A DNA stretch of 60,350 nt from the NCBI GenBank assembly GCA_944381175.1, contig CALWKD010000014.1, positions 1 to 60,350 on the forward strand. The letters run 5' to 3'. Positions 17,145-26,040 of this stretch are shown in pieces (positions within the stretch are counted from its first letter, which is position 1; every line of letters starts with the position of its first letter). Both the position numbers and the translations under genes were made by a program. Below the pieces are notes generated by a model. It saw only the letters and a program-made list of their open reading frames with translations, was not told the origin of the DNA and did not search any database. The stretch comes from an uncultured Clostridia bacterium (GTDB taxonomy: Bacteria > Bacillota > Clostridia > Christensenellales > UBA1242).

Positions 17145-18623
17145 TTACAGTAAAATGCAAAGTACTCCGCCTTTTCCTTCGTTGATAATTCTTCCGAGCG
17201 TCTTTTTCATCTTTCTTTGAGCATCTTCTGGCATCATAACAATCTTTGCACTTATGTTCTCATCAACAAGTGAAGAAAGGCTCTTTCCGAGCAGATTTGT
17301 CTCCCAAATATCCTCTGGAGAATTTTCAAATTTCTCGCTTAAATATTCCACCAAATCTTGACTTTGTTGTTCACTTCCAACAAGAGGAGTGACTTCCGTC
17401 TCGACATCAACTTTGATTATATGCAAACTTGGAGCGGAAGCCTTGATTTTGACACCAAACTTGCTTCCTTGTTTGACAACCTCAGGTTGCTCAAGGGTGT
17501 ATTCACTCTTATTTGGCACAACAATTCCATATCCCGTCTGCTCAACCTCATCCAAAGCGTTTTTGAGTTTGTCGTACTCAATTTTTGCAATGGCAAGGTT
17601 TTTGATATAAGAGACAAGTTCATAGTCATCTTTGATTGCAAAACCGCACTCGTCAGAAAGAACTTTGTAGAAAAGCCCTTCTTTTGGAACAACATTAAAT
17701 TTGATTATGCCGTCGCCCATTTCAATGTTTGAGAAAGTGATTGGGTCAAAACTTTCGCTCTCAGTAAACACAACTGTGTCCTTTTTTGCATCGCCCACTT
17801 TGGTTATTCCGCCCGCAAACTTTCTTATCTCGCCGACAATCTCCGAGATGATTGGATTTGCATAATTTAGTGCTTGAAGCCACTTTGGCATATTCACCTT
17901 GATGCTTCTGACAGGAAATTCCATAAGCACACGCTCGAAGATTTTGTCGATGTCAGCCTCTTTAAGTTCCGCAACATTCATTGCAAGCACTTGGCACTCA
18001 TATTTCTCACTCAAACTTTGAGCAAGTTTTTTGCTGTCATTTGAGTTTGGGTTTTTGCAGTTTAAAACAACAACAAAAGGCTTTCCGCACACTTTCATCT
18101 CGTCAATCACCCTCTCTTCCGCCTCGACATAGTTTGCCCTCTCAATGTCCGTCACGCTTCCGTCAGTTGTGAGCACAACACCGATTGTAGAATGCTCCTC
18201 AATGACCTTCTTCGTGCCAATCTCGGCAGCCTTTTCAAAAGGCATTTCCTCGTCTGACCAAGGAGTTTTGACAAGTCTAGGCTTGTCGTTTTCGGTTGTG
18301 CCCATCGCTCCGCTGACAAGATAGCCGACACAGTCAATCATTCTGACCTTCAAATTGACGTTTCCAGCGACAGAGATTTTCACCGCCTCACTTGGAACAA
18401 ACTTCGGTTGGGTCGTCATAACAGTCTTTCCGTCAGCACTTTGAGGAAGTTCATCCGTAGCCCTTTCTCTGACATTTTTGTTTTCGATATTTGGCAGGAC
18501 CAATTTTTTCATAAATTCGGAGATAAATGTGGATTTGCCAACTCTGACAGGTCCAACAACTCCGACATATATATCACCATTGGTGCGAGTTTTAATATCT
18601 TCGTAAACTTGATATTTTTCCAT
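17145..18623 (-). CDS. spoIVA: SpoIVA, spore coat base ATPase
   Basis: SpoIVA hydrolyses ATP to polymerise on the outer forespore membrane, forming the platform for coat and helping cortex assembly. The 492-aa length is the family norm. The N-terminal GTPase-like domain has Walker A GPVRVGKS (24-31), a switch-like MIDCVGYLVSGAMG, and VVVLNCKNP. The C-terminal region ends in GKGGVLCILL, typical of the family's membrane-targeting tail. GGAGG precedes ATG 18623. The gene lies near der and plsY, as spoIVA does near der in Bacillus. Its usual Clostridial partner SipL is encoded at 51850-53367. Mother-cell (SigE) control is expected from the family, but I could not verify a SigE promoter. Confidence 0.95.
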   Translation of the reverse strand: MEKYQVYEDIKTRTNGDIYVGVVGPVRVGKSTFISEFMKKLVLPNIENKNVRERATDELPQSADGKTVMTTQPKFVPSEAVKISVAGNVNLKVRMIDCVGYLVSGAMGTTENDKPRLVKTPWSDEEMPFEKAAEIGTKKVIEEHSTIGVVLTTDGSVTDIERANYVEAEERVIDEMKVCGKPFVVVLNCKNPNSNDSKKLAQSLSEKYECQVLAMNVAELKEADIDKIFERVLMEFPVRSIKVNMPKWLQALNYANPIISEIVGEIRKFAGGITKVGDAKKDTVVFTESESFDPITFSNIEMGDGIIKFNVVPKEGLFYKVLSDECGFAIKDDYELVSYIKNLAIAKIEYDKLKNALDEVEQTGYGIVVPNKSEYTLEQPEVVKQGSKFGVKIKASAPSLHIIKVDVETEVTPLVGSEQQSQDLVEYLSEKFENSPEDIWETNLLGKSLSSLVDENISAKIVMMPEDAQRKMKKTLGRIINEGKGGVLCILL

Positions 18624-18753
18624 ATAAAACCTCCAAGATACCTTAATTTATGCCCAATCCAAGAGGTTTAGAACAATTCAGAAAAGCCATTTGGAAAATA
18701 TTTTTTGTTGTAAAATACATCCGTATACAAACACATTTATAAAAGCAGATTTA

Positions 18754-18993
18754 ATGAACACAAGTAAGGCACTTAAACTTCGGATTGAATAACTTTTGAA
18801 AAAGCACAAAATGACGAGATATCAACTCACAATGGACAGCGGAATTACACATTCAACGCTGACGAACTTAATGCAAGGTTCTATCAAAGGCTATAAACTC
18901 TCTACAATCATATTCACAGCAGGCGGATTTGATATGACAGTGAGCGAATTTCTTGATAGTCCACTTTTTGATAAAGATAATTTTCAATTATAG
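18754..18993 (+). pseudogene. Cro/C1-type HTH regulator broken by an early in-frame stop
   Basis: Reading from ATG 18754 gives 12 plausible codons (MNTSKALKLRIE), then TAA at 18790-18792, then in the same frame a normal HTH protein: LLKKHKMTRYQLTMDSGI, THSTLTNLMQG, and VSEFLDSPLFD near the end. The joined 79 residues have the length and layout of small XRE-family regulators, so the stop most likely replaced a Glu codon. A residual product could start at TTG 18796, but without helix 1 of the domain. No further lesions are seen, so the mutation would be recent. It is alternatively a sequencing error. Confidence 0.7.
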
Positions 18994-19113
18994 GAAACAC
19001 AGATGACAAAATAGACATGTTTTTTATTTCGAAGCAGTCAAGTTGTTTTTATTTACTTATTCTTCTTGTAAAAAATTTTTACTTTCAATAGCCACTTTAC
19101 AAAGACACAACAA

Positions 19114-19136
19114 AAAAGAGGCAATCAGCCTCTTTT
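19114..19136. terminator. Terminator overlapping the yjbR stop
   Basis: AAAAGAGGC/GCCTCTTTT, a 9-bp perfect stem with a 5-nt loop. Its right arm encodes the last codons of the minus-strand gene. A- and T-runs on both flanks allow use from either side. Confidence 0.75.
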
Positions 19137-19508
19137 CTTATATTTTGACTTGGTCAAGTCAAAACTCAACCCAATCACAAATTCCAAATCTTCCTCATCG
19201 ACCTCGTCAAGCATAATCGTCAGCCAATGTTCCTTGTTCATATGGTATGCAGGGTAAATTCCCTTTTTCTCAAGCAATGCTGTTTTCAAAAGCGGGTCGC
19301 ACTTGACATCCAAAATCCAAACAGGCTCGTTTGAATTTGTGCAAACTCTGCATTTTGGCACAAACATCGCAGCCGCAAACCATTTTCTGTTGTCCTTATG
19401 CCTAAAAATTGGAGTTGGTGCCCATTCATTTGAAAACGGATAATCTGCTTCCACTCCATACTCTTCTTGGATGTATTTGTGCAAGTCCTCAATTTTCATC
19501 TTTTCCAT
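19125..19508 (-). CDS. YjbR/MmcQ-family protein
   Basis: The 127-aa product matches the MmcQ/YjbR family, which has the CyaY-like double-wing DNA-binding fold. Visible family features are YPFSNEWAPTPIFRHKDN near the front, ILDVKCDPLL in the middle and GIYPAYHMNKEHWLTI, the strongest signature. The physiological role of the family is unclear. The gene overlaps the end of plsY by 20 nt, so translation is probably coupled. ATG 19508 has GAGG very close upstream; ATG 19499 is a good alternative start. Confidence 0.88.
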   Translation of the reverse strand: MEKMKIEDLHKYIQEEYGVEADYPFSNEWAPTPIFRHKDNRKWFAAAMFVPKCRVCTNSNEPVWILDVKCDPLLKTALLEKKGIYPAYHMNKEHWLTIMLDEVDEEDLEFVIGLSFDLTKSKYKKRG

Positions 19509-20250
19509 TTTCCTCTTCTGCAGAATTTGTTTCCTCGTTTTTCTTCACTTCTTCCTTCGAGGTTTCAACAGACATTTCAAGTTTTGGTTTTTTCTTGCTC
19601 TTCAACTTTTCAAGCAAGTTGACTTTGTTTTCAGTCCCCTCACACAATCTTTTTATATTCCCTCGGTGCATAAAGACAAGAAGTGCCATATTCACCCAAA
19701 GGATGACTAATAGTGGGATAAGCATTGTGGTCGAGACATTCAAAGAGAAGTAGACCGTCGCGTAGATAGTGAGTGCGAGCATCGCCGAAACGGTCACGAC
19801 AAAGGCATATCTAACAAACAAAAACACAACAAATCCACACGCAAAGACAATCAACGCACCCCACCAAAACACTGGGTGGAACAAAAACATACCAAAAGTG
19901 CAAGCGACGCCCTTTCCGCCTTTAAATTTGAGGAAAACTGGGAAGCAATGCCCCAAAATTGCTCCAAACGCAATCAAAAAGTATGCAAGATTTCCATAAC
20001 CCTCAAAGAAATGCTCAAACAAGAAATATCCGCCAAGTGCTGGACCTCCTGCTTTTATTGCGTCAAAGACAAGTGTCAAAATCGCTTCACCAAACCCCTT
20101 CGTGCGAAGGACATTTATTGTCCCTGGGTTTCCGCTTCCCTCTTTTGTGATGTCCTCTTTCCAAAAAATGCGAGCAAAGATTCTCGAAAAACTAATATTC
20201 CCAAAGAGGTAGCCCACGAAAAACGCAAGCACCAAATATAACGCAATCAT
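19489..20250 (-). CDS. plsY: PlsY, acyl-phosphate:glycerol-3-phosphate acyltransferase
   Basis: PlsY makes lysophosphatidic acid, the first step of phospholipid synthesis, in the membrane. The N-terminal 195 residues hold the expected hydrophobic helices and family loops: SGNPGTINVLR, the KGGKGVACTFG loop that binds acyl phosphate and glycerol phosphate, and GALIVFACGFVVFL. The final 55 residues (from about 200) are an unusual Lys/Glu-rich cytoplasmic tail, absent from standard PlsY of about 195-210 aa. AAAGGAGGA precedes ATG, which overlaps the der stop by 4 nt. The tail also contains the overlap with yjbR. Confidence 0.93.
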   Translation of the reverse strand: MIALYLVLAFFVGYLFGNISFSRIFARIFWKEDITKEGSGNPGTINVLRTKGFGEAILTLVFDAIKAGGPALGGYFLFEHFFEGYGNLAYFLIAFGAILGHCFPVFLKFKGGKGVACTFGMFLFHPVFWWGALIVFACGFVVFLFVRYAFVVTVSAMLALTIYATVYFSLNVSTTMLIPLLVILWVNMALLVFMHRGNIKRLCEGTENKVNLLEKLKSKKKPKLEMSVETSKEEVKKNEETNSAEEENGKDEN

Positions 20251-21554
20251 TCCTCCTCCTTTCCTTTAAAAACAAGTTCAATCGGCGTTCCAGAAAAATC
20301 AATTCTTTCCCTAAGTCTGTTCTCCAAATATCTTTCGTAAGAAAAGTTTATAAGTGTTGGCTCTTTGCAGAAAAAGACAAATTTTGGTGGATTTGTGCTC
20401 GGTTGTGTGGCATACAAAATTTTGCTTTTCTTTCCATTTTTTGATGGTGGTTCAAAATTGAGTATGGCGTCGTGCACAATGTCGTTTAAAATTCCCGTCG
20501 AGATTCTTCTTGAAGCATTTTCATAGACCTCGTCAACGCTTTTCATAATCTCCGAAAGCCCAGTCCCCACAAGTGCGGAGACAAAAATAGCCTTAAAATA
20601 TGACATAAACGAGAGTTTCTCTTTCAAAATTGCCAAAAACTCATCTTTTGTCATCGTCTTTTCATCCCATTTGTTGACAACAACCACATTTGCTTTCTTC
20701 GCTTCGTGGACGAAACCTGCAATTCTGACATCCTGCTCGGAGATTTCTTTTGTGGCATCCAAGACAATAAGCACCACATCGCTTCTTTCGATTGCGTCCA
20801 TACTTCGCAAAACGGAATATCCTTCCACCGATTGTTTTTCGACGGAGCGTTGTCTACGCAGTCCCGCAGTGTCAATCAAATAATAGTCTTTTTTGTTACA
20901 CCTAAACGGAATGGTCACACTGTCACGAGTCGTGCCCTCAATGTCACTGACCACCACCCTCTTTTTGCCGAGCAATCTGTTTATGAGCGAACTTTTCCCA
21001 ACATTTGGTCTGCCTATAAGAGAAATTTTTATTCCGTCCAAATTGTCCTCTTTAGTGTCTGTCGGAAAATGCGAAACAATGGCATCCAAAACATCACCTA
21101 TTCCCCTGCCCTGAACACAAGAAATCGGCATTGGCTCGCCAAGCCCCAAGCTGTAAAATTCATACAAAAGCGAAAGGTCAAAGTTGTCGAGTTTGTTCAC
21201 AACCAGCACAACTGGCACTTTTTGTTTTCTCAGAAGTTTTGCAACATCTTCATCGGCTTGCGTTATGCCAGTTTTCCCGTCCACCAAAAAGACTATGACG
21301 GTGGCGTTTTCAATCGCAAGCATAACCTGTTCAAAAATCTCTTTTTGGAAAATGTCGTCAGATTGAAGTTCCACACCGCCCGTGTCAACAAGCGTGAAAC
21401 TCTTTCCACACCATTCAGCGTCAGCATAAAGTCTGTCACGGGTGACTCCCGCAACATCATCGACAATACTCAATCTTTTCCCGCATATCTTATTGAAAAA
21501 TGTTGACTTTCCAACATTCGCTCTTCCAACAATCGCAACTATAGGCTTACTCAT
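20247..21554 (-). CDS. der: Der (EngA), double GTPase for 50S ribosome assembly
   Basis: The 435-aa protein has two tandem GTPase domains and a KH-like C-terminal domain, the Der plan. Domain 1 has GRANVGKST and DTGG with NKLD; domain 2 has GRPNVGKSS, DTAG and NKWD. The end (GTPIELVFKGKEEE) is typical. Der helps late 50S maturation. The start ATG 21554 has no Shine-Dalgarno: only A/T bases precede it, with TTGCAT and GATAAT-like boxes spaced 16 nt and the -10 about 10 nt from ATG. A near-leaderless transcript is likely. It leads the der-plsY-yjbR unit. Confidence 0.96.
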   Translation of the reverse strand: MSKPIVAIVGRANVGKSTFFNKICGKRLSIVDDVAGVTRDRLYADAEWCGKSFTLVDTGGVELQSDDIFQKEIFEQVMLAIENATVIVFLVDGKTGITQADEDVAKLLRKQKVPVVLVVNKLDNFDLSLLYEFYSLGLGEPMPISCVQGRGIGDVLDAIVSHFPTDTKEDNLDGIKISLIGRPNVGKSSLINRLLGKKRVVVSDIEGTTRDSVTIPFRCNKKDYYLIDTAGLRRQRSVEKQSVEGYSVLRSMDAIERSDVVLIVLDATKEISEQDVRIAGFVHEAKKANVVVVNKWDEKTMTKDEFLAILKEKLSFMSYFKAIFVSALVGTGLSEIMKSVDEVYENASRRISTGILNDIVHDAILNFEPPSKNGKKSKILYATQPSTNPPKFVFFCKEPTLINFSYERYLENRLRERIDFSGTPIELVFKGKEEE

Positions 21555-21737
21555 ATATTAAAATATTATCATATAAACCCATTTTAATGCAAATGTTTAG
21601 TCGAACAATTTAAAATTCAACAAACGGCAAGAAATTGTCGCAAAAAAACAAAAATTTAAGTCGTTTTAGATTTTGATTGTTTTTTCTCCAAAAAATTTAA
21701 AAAATGCAATTTTTAATTTCTCCAAACAAACAAAATT

Positions 21738-23840
21738 TCAAGATTTTTGATTACGCTTGCACTTTTTCTTGCAACTTTGGCAACTATCGCACTCTTTTTT
21801 CTTTATTTTTTTGCAAATAAACAAAATAGAAAAAGCCAGCAACACAAATGCACTTAAAGTGCCAAAAATTTCCCAGAATCCGAAAATTTCAATCGCGAAC
21901 GCAACATTAAAGACCAAAAATGAAACAATGTATGCAGAGAACAATTGCACAAAAATGCATATCGTCGTCCATTTTTTGCCAATTTCTGCAGAAAGCATAG
22001 CCATTGACGCGGTGCAAGGCGTGTAAAGAAGGCAGAACACCAAAAATGACAAAACACTTGCTTTACTTGAAAAGTATACCACACTTGAAGAAAGAAGAAT
22101 GGAACTTGAAATGAGTTTTGTTGCTCCCGCGTCAATGCCGTTGAACATCGCAATGGAACTTACGACCACTTCCTTTGCCACAAGCCCAGCAAGAAGCGAT
22201 GCGACAATCGCCCAATTCTCAAATCCGAGTGGAGAGAAAATTGGTGCAATGAGTTTGCCAAGTGTCTCCAGCATACTTTCTCCGCCATCCATCGCAACAT
22301 ATTGGAATTTGAAAGAGAAAGAGGAAAGTGTCCAAATTATGATATTCATCGCCACCATAATCGTGCCAATTCTGACGATAAATTCTTTGACATTTTTCCA
22401 AAGAATTTTTCCCACCCTCTTCAATGATGTCATTCGGTAAGGCGGAAATTCCAAGATAAAACTCTGCTCCTTGCTTTTGAGCACGGTCATATCAAAAATC
22501 TTCGACACGCAAATTGCGACCACCACTCCCAGAAGATAGAGTCCAAAGATGACAAAGATATTTTTTGCACCAAAAAACGCTCCCCCAATGACTGTGTAAA
22601 TTGGAATTTTTGCCGAACAACTCATATAAGGGCAGAGCATTGCAGTTTTGATTTTCGCGTTTTTGTCATCCATATTTCGAGCAGTCATAATAGCAGTTGT
22701 GGAACACCCAAACCCCATCAAAAGCGTGTAAACACTCTTCCCCGAAAGTCCAATTCTGCCAAGTATATCCTCAAAAATAAATGCAATTCTCGACATATAA
22801 CCGCTGTCTTCCAAGACCGAGAGGAAGAAAAACAGCAGCACAACTTGTGGCAAAAAGGACAAAACCGTCCCAATTCCGCCGAAAATGGCGACATTAAAAA
22901 GGTCATAAACAAACGAACCTGCAAAATTTTTCTCCAAAAAACGCAAAATTGGACTTGTCAAGATATTTAGAAATGCAGAAAGACAGTCAGACAAAAAAGC
23001 CCCAAGCGAGAAGAATGTCAAATAAAATATCACCGCCAAAATGGAGAAAAAAATCGGAAGAGCAAATATTTTGCTTAGTGCAAACCTATCAAACTTGCTC
23101 TCTCCATAGACTTTTGTTGTCCTTTTTGCGCATTTTTCAATAAGCGAGTCAATGTGTTTGTATCTCAACTCACTCAAGATAAGCACGCTGTCGCTCGGCA
23201 CTGCCTCAAAATACTGCTTCGGCTCAACCCCAATGGCATCAAAAAACTTTTCATCTTTCTCATAGGCTTTGAGAAGGATGACATCTTCGTCCTGCCCCTT
23301 GCAGTTCGGGACCGATTTCTCCCAGTGAAGTTCTTTCAGGTAAGGCAAATTTGCTTTTGGTTTTTCACTCTTTTGCAATTCATTTTTGAGCGATTGAACT
23401 GTCTCTTTCTTCTCTGCGTCGAGCCCCACGACCGAGACTCCAAGTTCTTCTCCCAATCTCTTGTAATCGACCTTGAAGATGACATTTTTATCTATTTCAT
23501 TCACCGCGAGGACAACATCACACCCCTGCTCAAGCAGGCACAGCGTCAAATACAGGTTTCTTTGAAGATTGTTTCGGTCACAAATGTTTATGATTTTTGA
23601 ACTTTTGTGCGAAGAGATTGTCCCAACCGCCACCTCCTCCTCAAACGAAAGAGGACAAAGCGAATATATTCCTGGCGTGTCAACCAAAACATATTCTTCT
23701 TCGCCTACAAAAAAACTCTTTTCCTTGTTTTCCACCGTGACGCCGTGCCAGTTTCCAATGTGTTCGTCAGATTTTGTCAGATTGTTGAAAAGAGTCGTTT
23801 TCCCCGTGTTCGGATTCCCTACAAGAAGCACTTCTTTCAT
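21738..23840 (-). CDS. feoB: FeoB, ferrous iron transporter
   Basis: FeoB imports Fe(II) using an N-terminal G domain coupled to membrane gates. G1 GNPNTGKTT, G3 DTPG and G4 NEID lie in the first 130 residues. Gate regions with LMGFGCSTTAIMTARN and the CSAKIPIY stretch follow, among about ten membrane helices. The 700-aa length is normal. The last 20 residues hold CDSCQSCKKKC, a Cys-rich tail that might bind iron or a cluster; many FeoB proteins lack it. The start overlaps the feoA stop by 4 nt, so the two are translated together. No Fur or DtxR site could be called with confidence. Confidence 0.96.
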   Translation of the reverse strand: MKEVLLVGNPNTGKTTLFNNLTKSDEHIGNWHGVTVENKEKSFFVGEEEYVLVDTPGIYSLCPLSFEEEVAVGTISSHKSSKIINICDRNNLQRNLYLTLCLLEQGCDVVLAVNEIDKNVIFKVDYKRLGEELGVSVVGLDAEKKETVQSLKNELQKSEKPKANLPYLKELHWEKSVPNCKGQDEDVILLKAYEKDEKFFDAIGVEPKQYFEAVPSDSVLILSELRYKHIDSLIEKCAKRTTKVYGESKFDRFALSKIFALPIFFSILAVIFYLTFFSLGAFLSDCLSAFLNILTSPILRFLEKNFAGSFVYDLFNVAIFGGIGTVLSFLPQVVLLFFFLSVLEDSGYMSRIAFIFEDILGRIGLSGKSVYTLLMGFGCSTTAIMTARNMDDKNAKIKTAMLCPYMSCSAKIPIYTVIGGAFFGAKNIFVIFGLYLLGVVVAICVSKIFDMTVLKSKEQSFILEFPPYRMTSLKRVGKILWKNVKEFIVRIGTIMVAMNIIIWTLSSFSFKFQYVAMDGGESMLETLGKLIAPIFSPLGFENWAIVASLLAGLVAKEVVVSSIAMFNGIDAGATKLISSSILLSSSVVYFSSKASVLSFLVFCLLYTPCTASMAMLSAEIGKKWTTICIFVQLFSAYIVSFLVFNVAFAIEIFGFWEIFGTLSAFVLLAFSILFICKKIKKKECDSCQSCKKKCKRNQKS

Positions 23841-24061
23841 TCCACAACCACCCTGTCCAAAAGATTTTTTCTCACGCTCAAAACATATCCTCTTATCTCA
23901 ATCAAGACCACTTTGTTTTGAAGCGAAGTTGAGACAATTTTCACTTTCTCACCTCTTGAAAGTCCAAGTTCTAAAAATCGTCTCAAAATTCTGTCAAATT
24001 GCCCATTGAAGCCGACAATTTTGCAAACTTCACCTTTTTTCGCCCTGTCCAAAGTTTTCAT
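23837..24061 (-). CDS. feoA: FeoA, SH3-like partner of FeoB
   Basis: The 74-aa product has the FeoA beta-barrel pattern: LDRAKKGEVCKIVGF, then RRFLELGLSRGEKVKIVS, ending in a VLSVRKN strand. FeoA binds and modulates FeoB. There is no Shine-Dalgarno before ATG 24061: the preceding bases read TATTTTAAAAT. With TATTTT as a -10, the start lies 5 nt downstream, as in the other possible leaderless genes here, but no clear -35 is present. It diverges from nrdR. Confidence 0.92.
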   Translation of the reverse strand: MKTLDRAKKGEVCKIVGFNGQFDRILRRFLELGLSRGEKVKIVSTSLQNKVVLIEIRGYVLSVRKNLLDRVVVE

Positions 24062-24134
24062 ATTTTAAAATACGAGCGCCAAAAAGCAAATATTCTAAAA
24101 GAGTCCATTTCTTGAAAATTTTGTGTCAAAATGC

Positions 24135-24164
24135 TTGTTGAAATACAAAATGTTGTGGTAAAAT
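24135..24164 (+). promoter_or_regulatory. nrdR promoter
   Basis: TTGTTG (24135-24140), 18-nt spacer, TAAAAT (24159-24164) with a TGG extended -10. ATG is 24 nt beyond, with AAGGAGAAAGGA between. Confidence 0.6.
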
Positions 24165-24188
24165 ATCAAATGTAAGGAGAAAGGACAA

Positions 24189-24632
24189 ATGAAATGTATT
24201 TATTGCGGTTGCGAAGATAGCAAAGTTTTGGATTCAAGAAGCACTGAAGAGACAAACTCAATCAGAAGAAGAAGAGAGTGCTTAAACTGCGGAAAAAGAT
24301 TCACCACTTATGAGACCATTGAGACTGTTCCTATCTTGGTCGTAAAAAAAGACGGAAGTCGTCAGGCTTTCAACATTGAAAAAATAAGAAATGGAATGAT
24401 TAAAGCGTGCGAAAAACGCCCAGTTTCAATTGCTCAAATCGACCAGATGTCAGAGGAGATTGAAAAAGAAATTCAAAATTCTCTCAAACAAGAAATTTCA
24501 TCACAGGAAGTTGGTGAAATGGTTATGGCAAAACTTAAAGCGGTTGACGAAATCGCATATGTCAGATTTGCGTCAGTTTATCGCCAATTTAAAGATGTCA
24601 CAAATTTCATAAAACTCATCACAGAGATGTAA
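24189..24632 (+). CDS. nrdR: NrdR, ribonucleotide reductase repressor
   Basis: NrdR binds NrdR boxes and represses ribonucleotide reductase genes according to the ATP/dATP state. The 147-aa length is standard. The N-terminal zinc ribbon has C3/C6 and C31/C34 (MKCIYCGC and CLNCGK), followed by RRRREC and TTYETIE. The ATP-cone spans about 49-139 ([12 protein letters not shown] to [11 protein letters not shown]). No ribonucleotide reductase gene is in this window, so its targets are elsewhere. The gene is alone on its strand here. Confidence 0.97.
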   Translation: MKCIYCGCEDSKVLDSRSTEETNSIRRRRECLNCGKRFTTYETIETVPILVVKKDGSRQAFNIEKIRNGMIKACEKRPVSIAQIDQMSEEIEKEIQNSLKQEISSQEVGEMVMAKLKAVDEIAYVRFASVYRQFKDVTNFIKLITEM

Positions 24633-24683
24633 AATTCCAAAAAGCCCACCTCTTGATTGTTGGGTTTTCAGAAAGCAAAAAGC

Positions 24684-24708
24684 AAACCACCCAAACAGGT
24701 GGTTTTTT
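24684..24708. terminator. Terminator between nrdR and the ylmC-like gene
   Basis: AAACCACC/GGTGGTTT stem with a 6-nt loop and T-run on the plus strand. Its end overlaps the minus-strand stop by 2 nt. Confidence 0.7.
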
Positions 24709-24994
24709 ATTCGCCCTTTTTCTTTGAAGTGCCAAGAACATATGGCGAGGTTGAACCCGCAAAAAGTTCCACAAGCACAGCATCCTCACCAATTTTGACA
24801 ATTTGTGAAAGAGGAATGAAAAGTTCTGTTCCGCTCTTAAAAACATTCCAAAAACTTTTCTCCCCTGGCACAACCACTCCAAGCAGACAGCCATTCGCCA
24901 AGTTGAAGACCACATCAACTATATGCCCAAGCCTTTTCCCGTCAACGACATTGACGACTTCTTTGCATCTCAATTCCAAAAATGAAGTATCCAT
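24707..24994 (-). CDS. YlmC/YmxH-type PRC-barrel sporulation-associated protein
   Basis: The product (95 aa from ATG 24994) matches the YlmC/YmxH group: LRCKEVVNVVDGKRLGHIVDVVF is the opening strand pair of the PRC barrel, followed by GCLLGVVVPGE and IPLSQIVKIGEDAVLVEL. Members sit beside sigG or other sporulation genes in Firmicutes, as here. An earlier TTG at 25021 would add nine residues but has no ribosome site either. Biochemical role is not established. The last residues (SKKKGE) are basic and polar. Confidence 0.78.
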   Translation of the reverse strand: MDTSFLELRCKEVVNVVDGKRLGHIVDVVFNLANGCLLGVVVPGEKSFWNVFKSGTELFIPLSQIVKIGEDAVLVELFAGSTSPYVLGTSKKKGE

Positions 24995-25139
24995 ACAAAA
25001 CTCTATGTCGCATTTTGTCAAATTATGAATAATATCTGTTCAAAAAAATTTAAAAAATATAAATGCTAAAATTCAAATAAATATATTAAAAATATACAAA
25101 AATAATTATTAAAAATACAGTTCTCCCTGTGTTTTATAG

Positions 25140-25169
25140 AAAAAAATTGATTACGAAATCAATTTTTTT
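25140..25169. terminator. sigG terminator
   Basis: Perfect 13-bp stem AAAAAAATTGATT/AATCAATTTTTTT with an ACGA loop, 15 nt beyond the sigG stop. Suitable for both strands. Confidence 0.75.
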
Positions 25170-25183
25170 GTTTTTTTATTTTT

Positions 25184-25957
25184 TTATTCAATAAAATTTT
25201 TAATCATTTTTAAGGCATTTTTTTCAAGTCTGGAAACTTGTGCTTGAGAAATTCCAACTTCCTCACTCACCTCCATTTGCGTCTTGCCAACATAATATCT
25301 CATAAGCAAAATTTCTTTTTCTCTCTCGCTCAAATTTTTTATCGCATCAGTCAGAGAAAGTTTATCAAGCAAATCTTCATCACAATTTTTGTCATCACAA
25401 ATTTGGTCCATAATTCTTATTGTCTCACTGCCGTCGTTGTAGACTGGCTCATTCAGCGAAACCGTTTCGCTTATGGCATCAAGTGCAAAGATAACATCTT
25501 TAAGTGGCAAATCAATCATCTTTGAAATCTCTTCAAGGGTCGGTTCTGCATTGTTTTCTTTGATGTATTTTTCTTTCGCCTGCAAGGCTTTGTACGCGGT
25601 GTCTCTTATGGAACGGCTCACCCTGACGGAATTGTTGTCTCGCAAAAACCTTCTTATCTCTCCCACAATCATCGGCACAGCATAAGTCGAAAACTTGACA
25701 TTCAATGTGTCGTCGAAATTGTCAATAGCTTTCAGAAGCCCAACGCACCCCACCTGAAACATATCATCCGCCTTGTCGCAATGGCCATAAAATCTTTGCA
25801 CCACAGAGAGCACAAGTCGCAAGTTTGCCACAACAAATTTGTCTCGTGCAAACTCATCTCCTGCCTTGACCTTTTTGAAAAGTTCCATAATCTCATCGTT
25901 TTTCAACTTTGGAAGATTTGTCGTGTTTACGCCTGAAATCACAACTCGATTTGCCAT
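25184..25957 (-). CDS. sigG: Sigma-G, late forespore sigma factor
   Basis: SigG directs late forespore transcription after engulfment. ATG 25957 is preceded by GAGGTGG and gives MANRVVISGVNTTNLPKLKN, close to known SigG starts; four earlier residues are unlikely. Region 2 (ANLRLVLSVVQRF, DDMFQVGCVGLLKAIDNFD, VKFSTYAVPMIVGEIRRFLRD), region 3 and region 4.2 (ISQAQVSRLEKNALKMIK) are all complete in 257 aa. It follows sigE by 83 nt and the trio spoIIGA-sigE-sigG is conserved. A forespore-type promoter is expected in the 83-nt gap, but I did not find a convincing match. Confidence 0.96.
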   Translation of the reverse strand: MANRVVISGVNTTNLPKLKNDEIMELFKKVKAGDEFARDKFVVANLRLVLSVVQRFYGHCDKADDMFQVGCVGLLKAIDNFDDTLNVKFSTYAVPMIVGEIRRFLRDNNSVRVSRSIRDTAYKALQAKEKYIKENNAEPTLEEISKMIDLPLKDVIFALDAISETVSLNEPVYNDGSETIRIMDQICDDKNCDEDLLDKLSLTDAIKNLSEREKEILLMRYYVGKTQMEVSEEVGISQAQVSRLEKNALKMIKNFIE

Positions 25958-26040
25958 TTGCCACCTCACAAAATTTGATAGAGTTATGATTTCCTAGTGG
26001 TTCAAAAGTATGCAAAAGAGGAGAAATTTTGCAAAAAAAG

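Noticed and set aside
25958..26040. Forespore promoter for sigG
   Set aside because: GCATA and CATAACT are present, but their spacing and the second box are poor.
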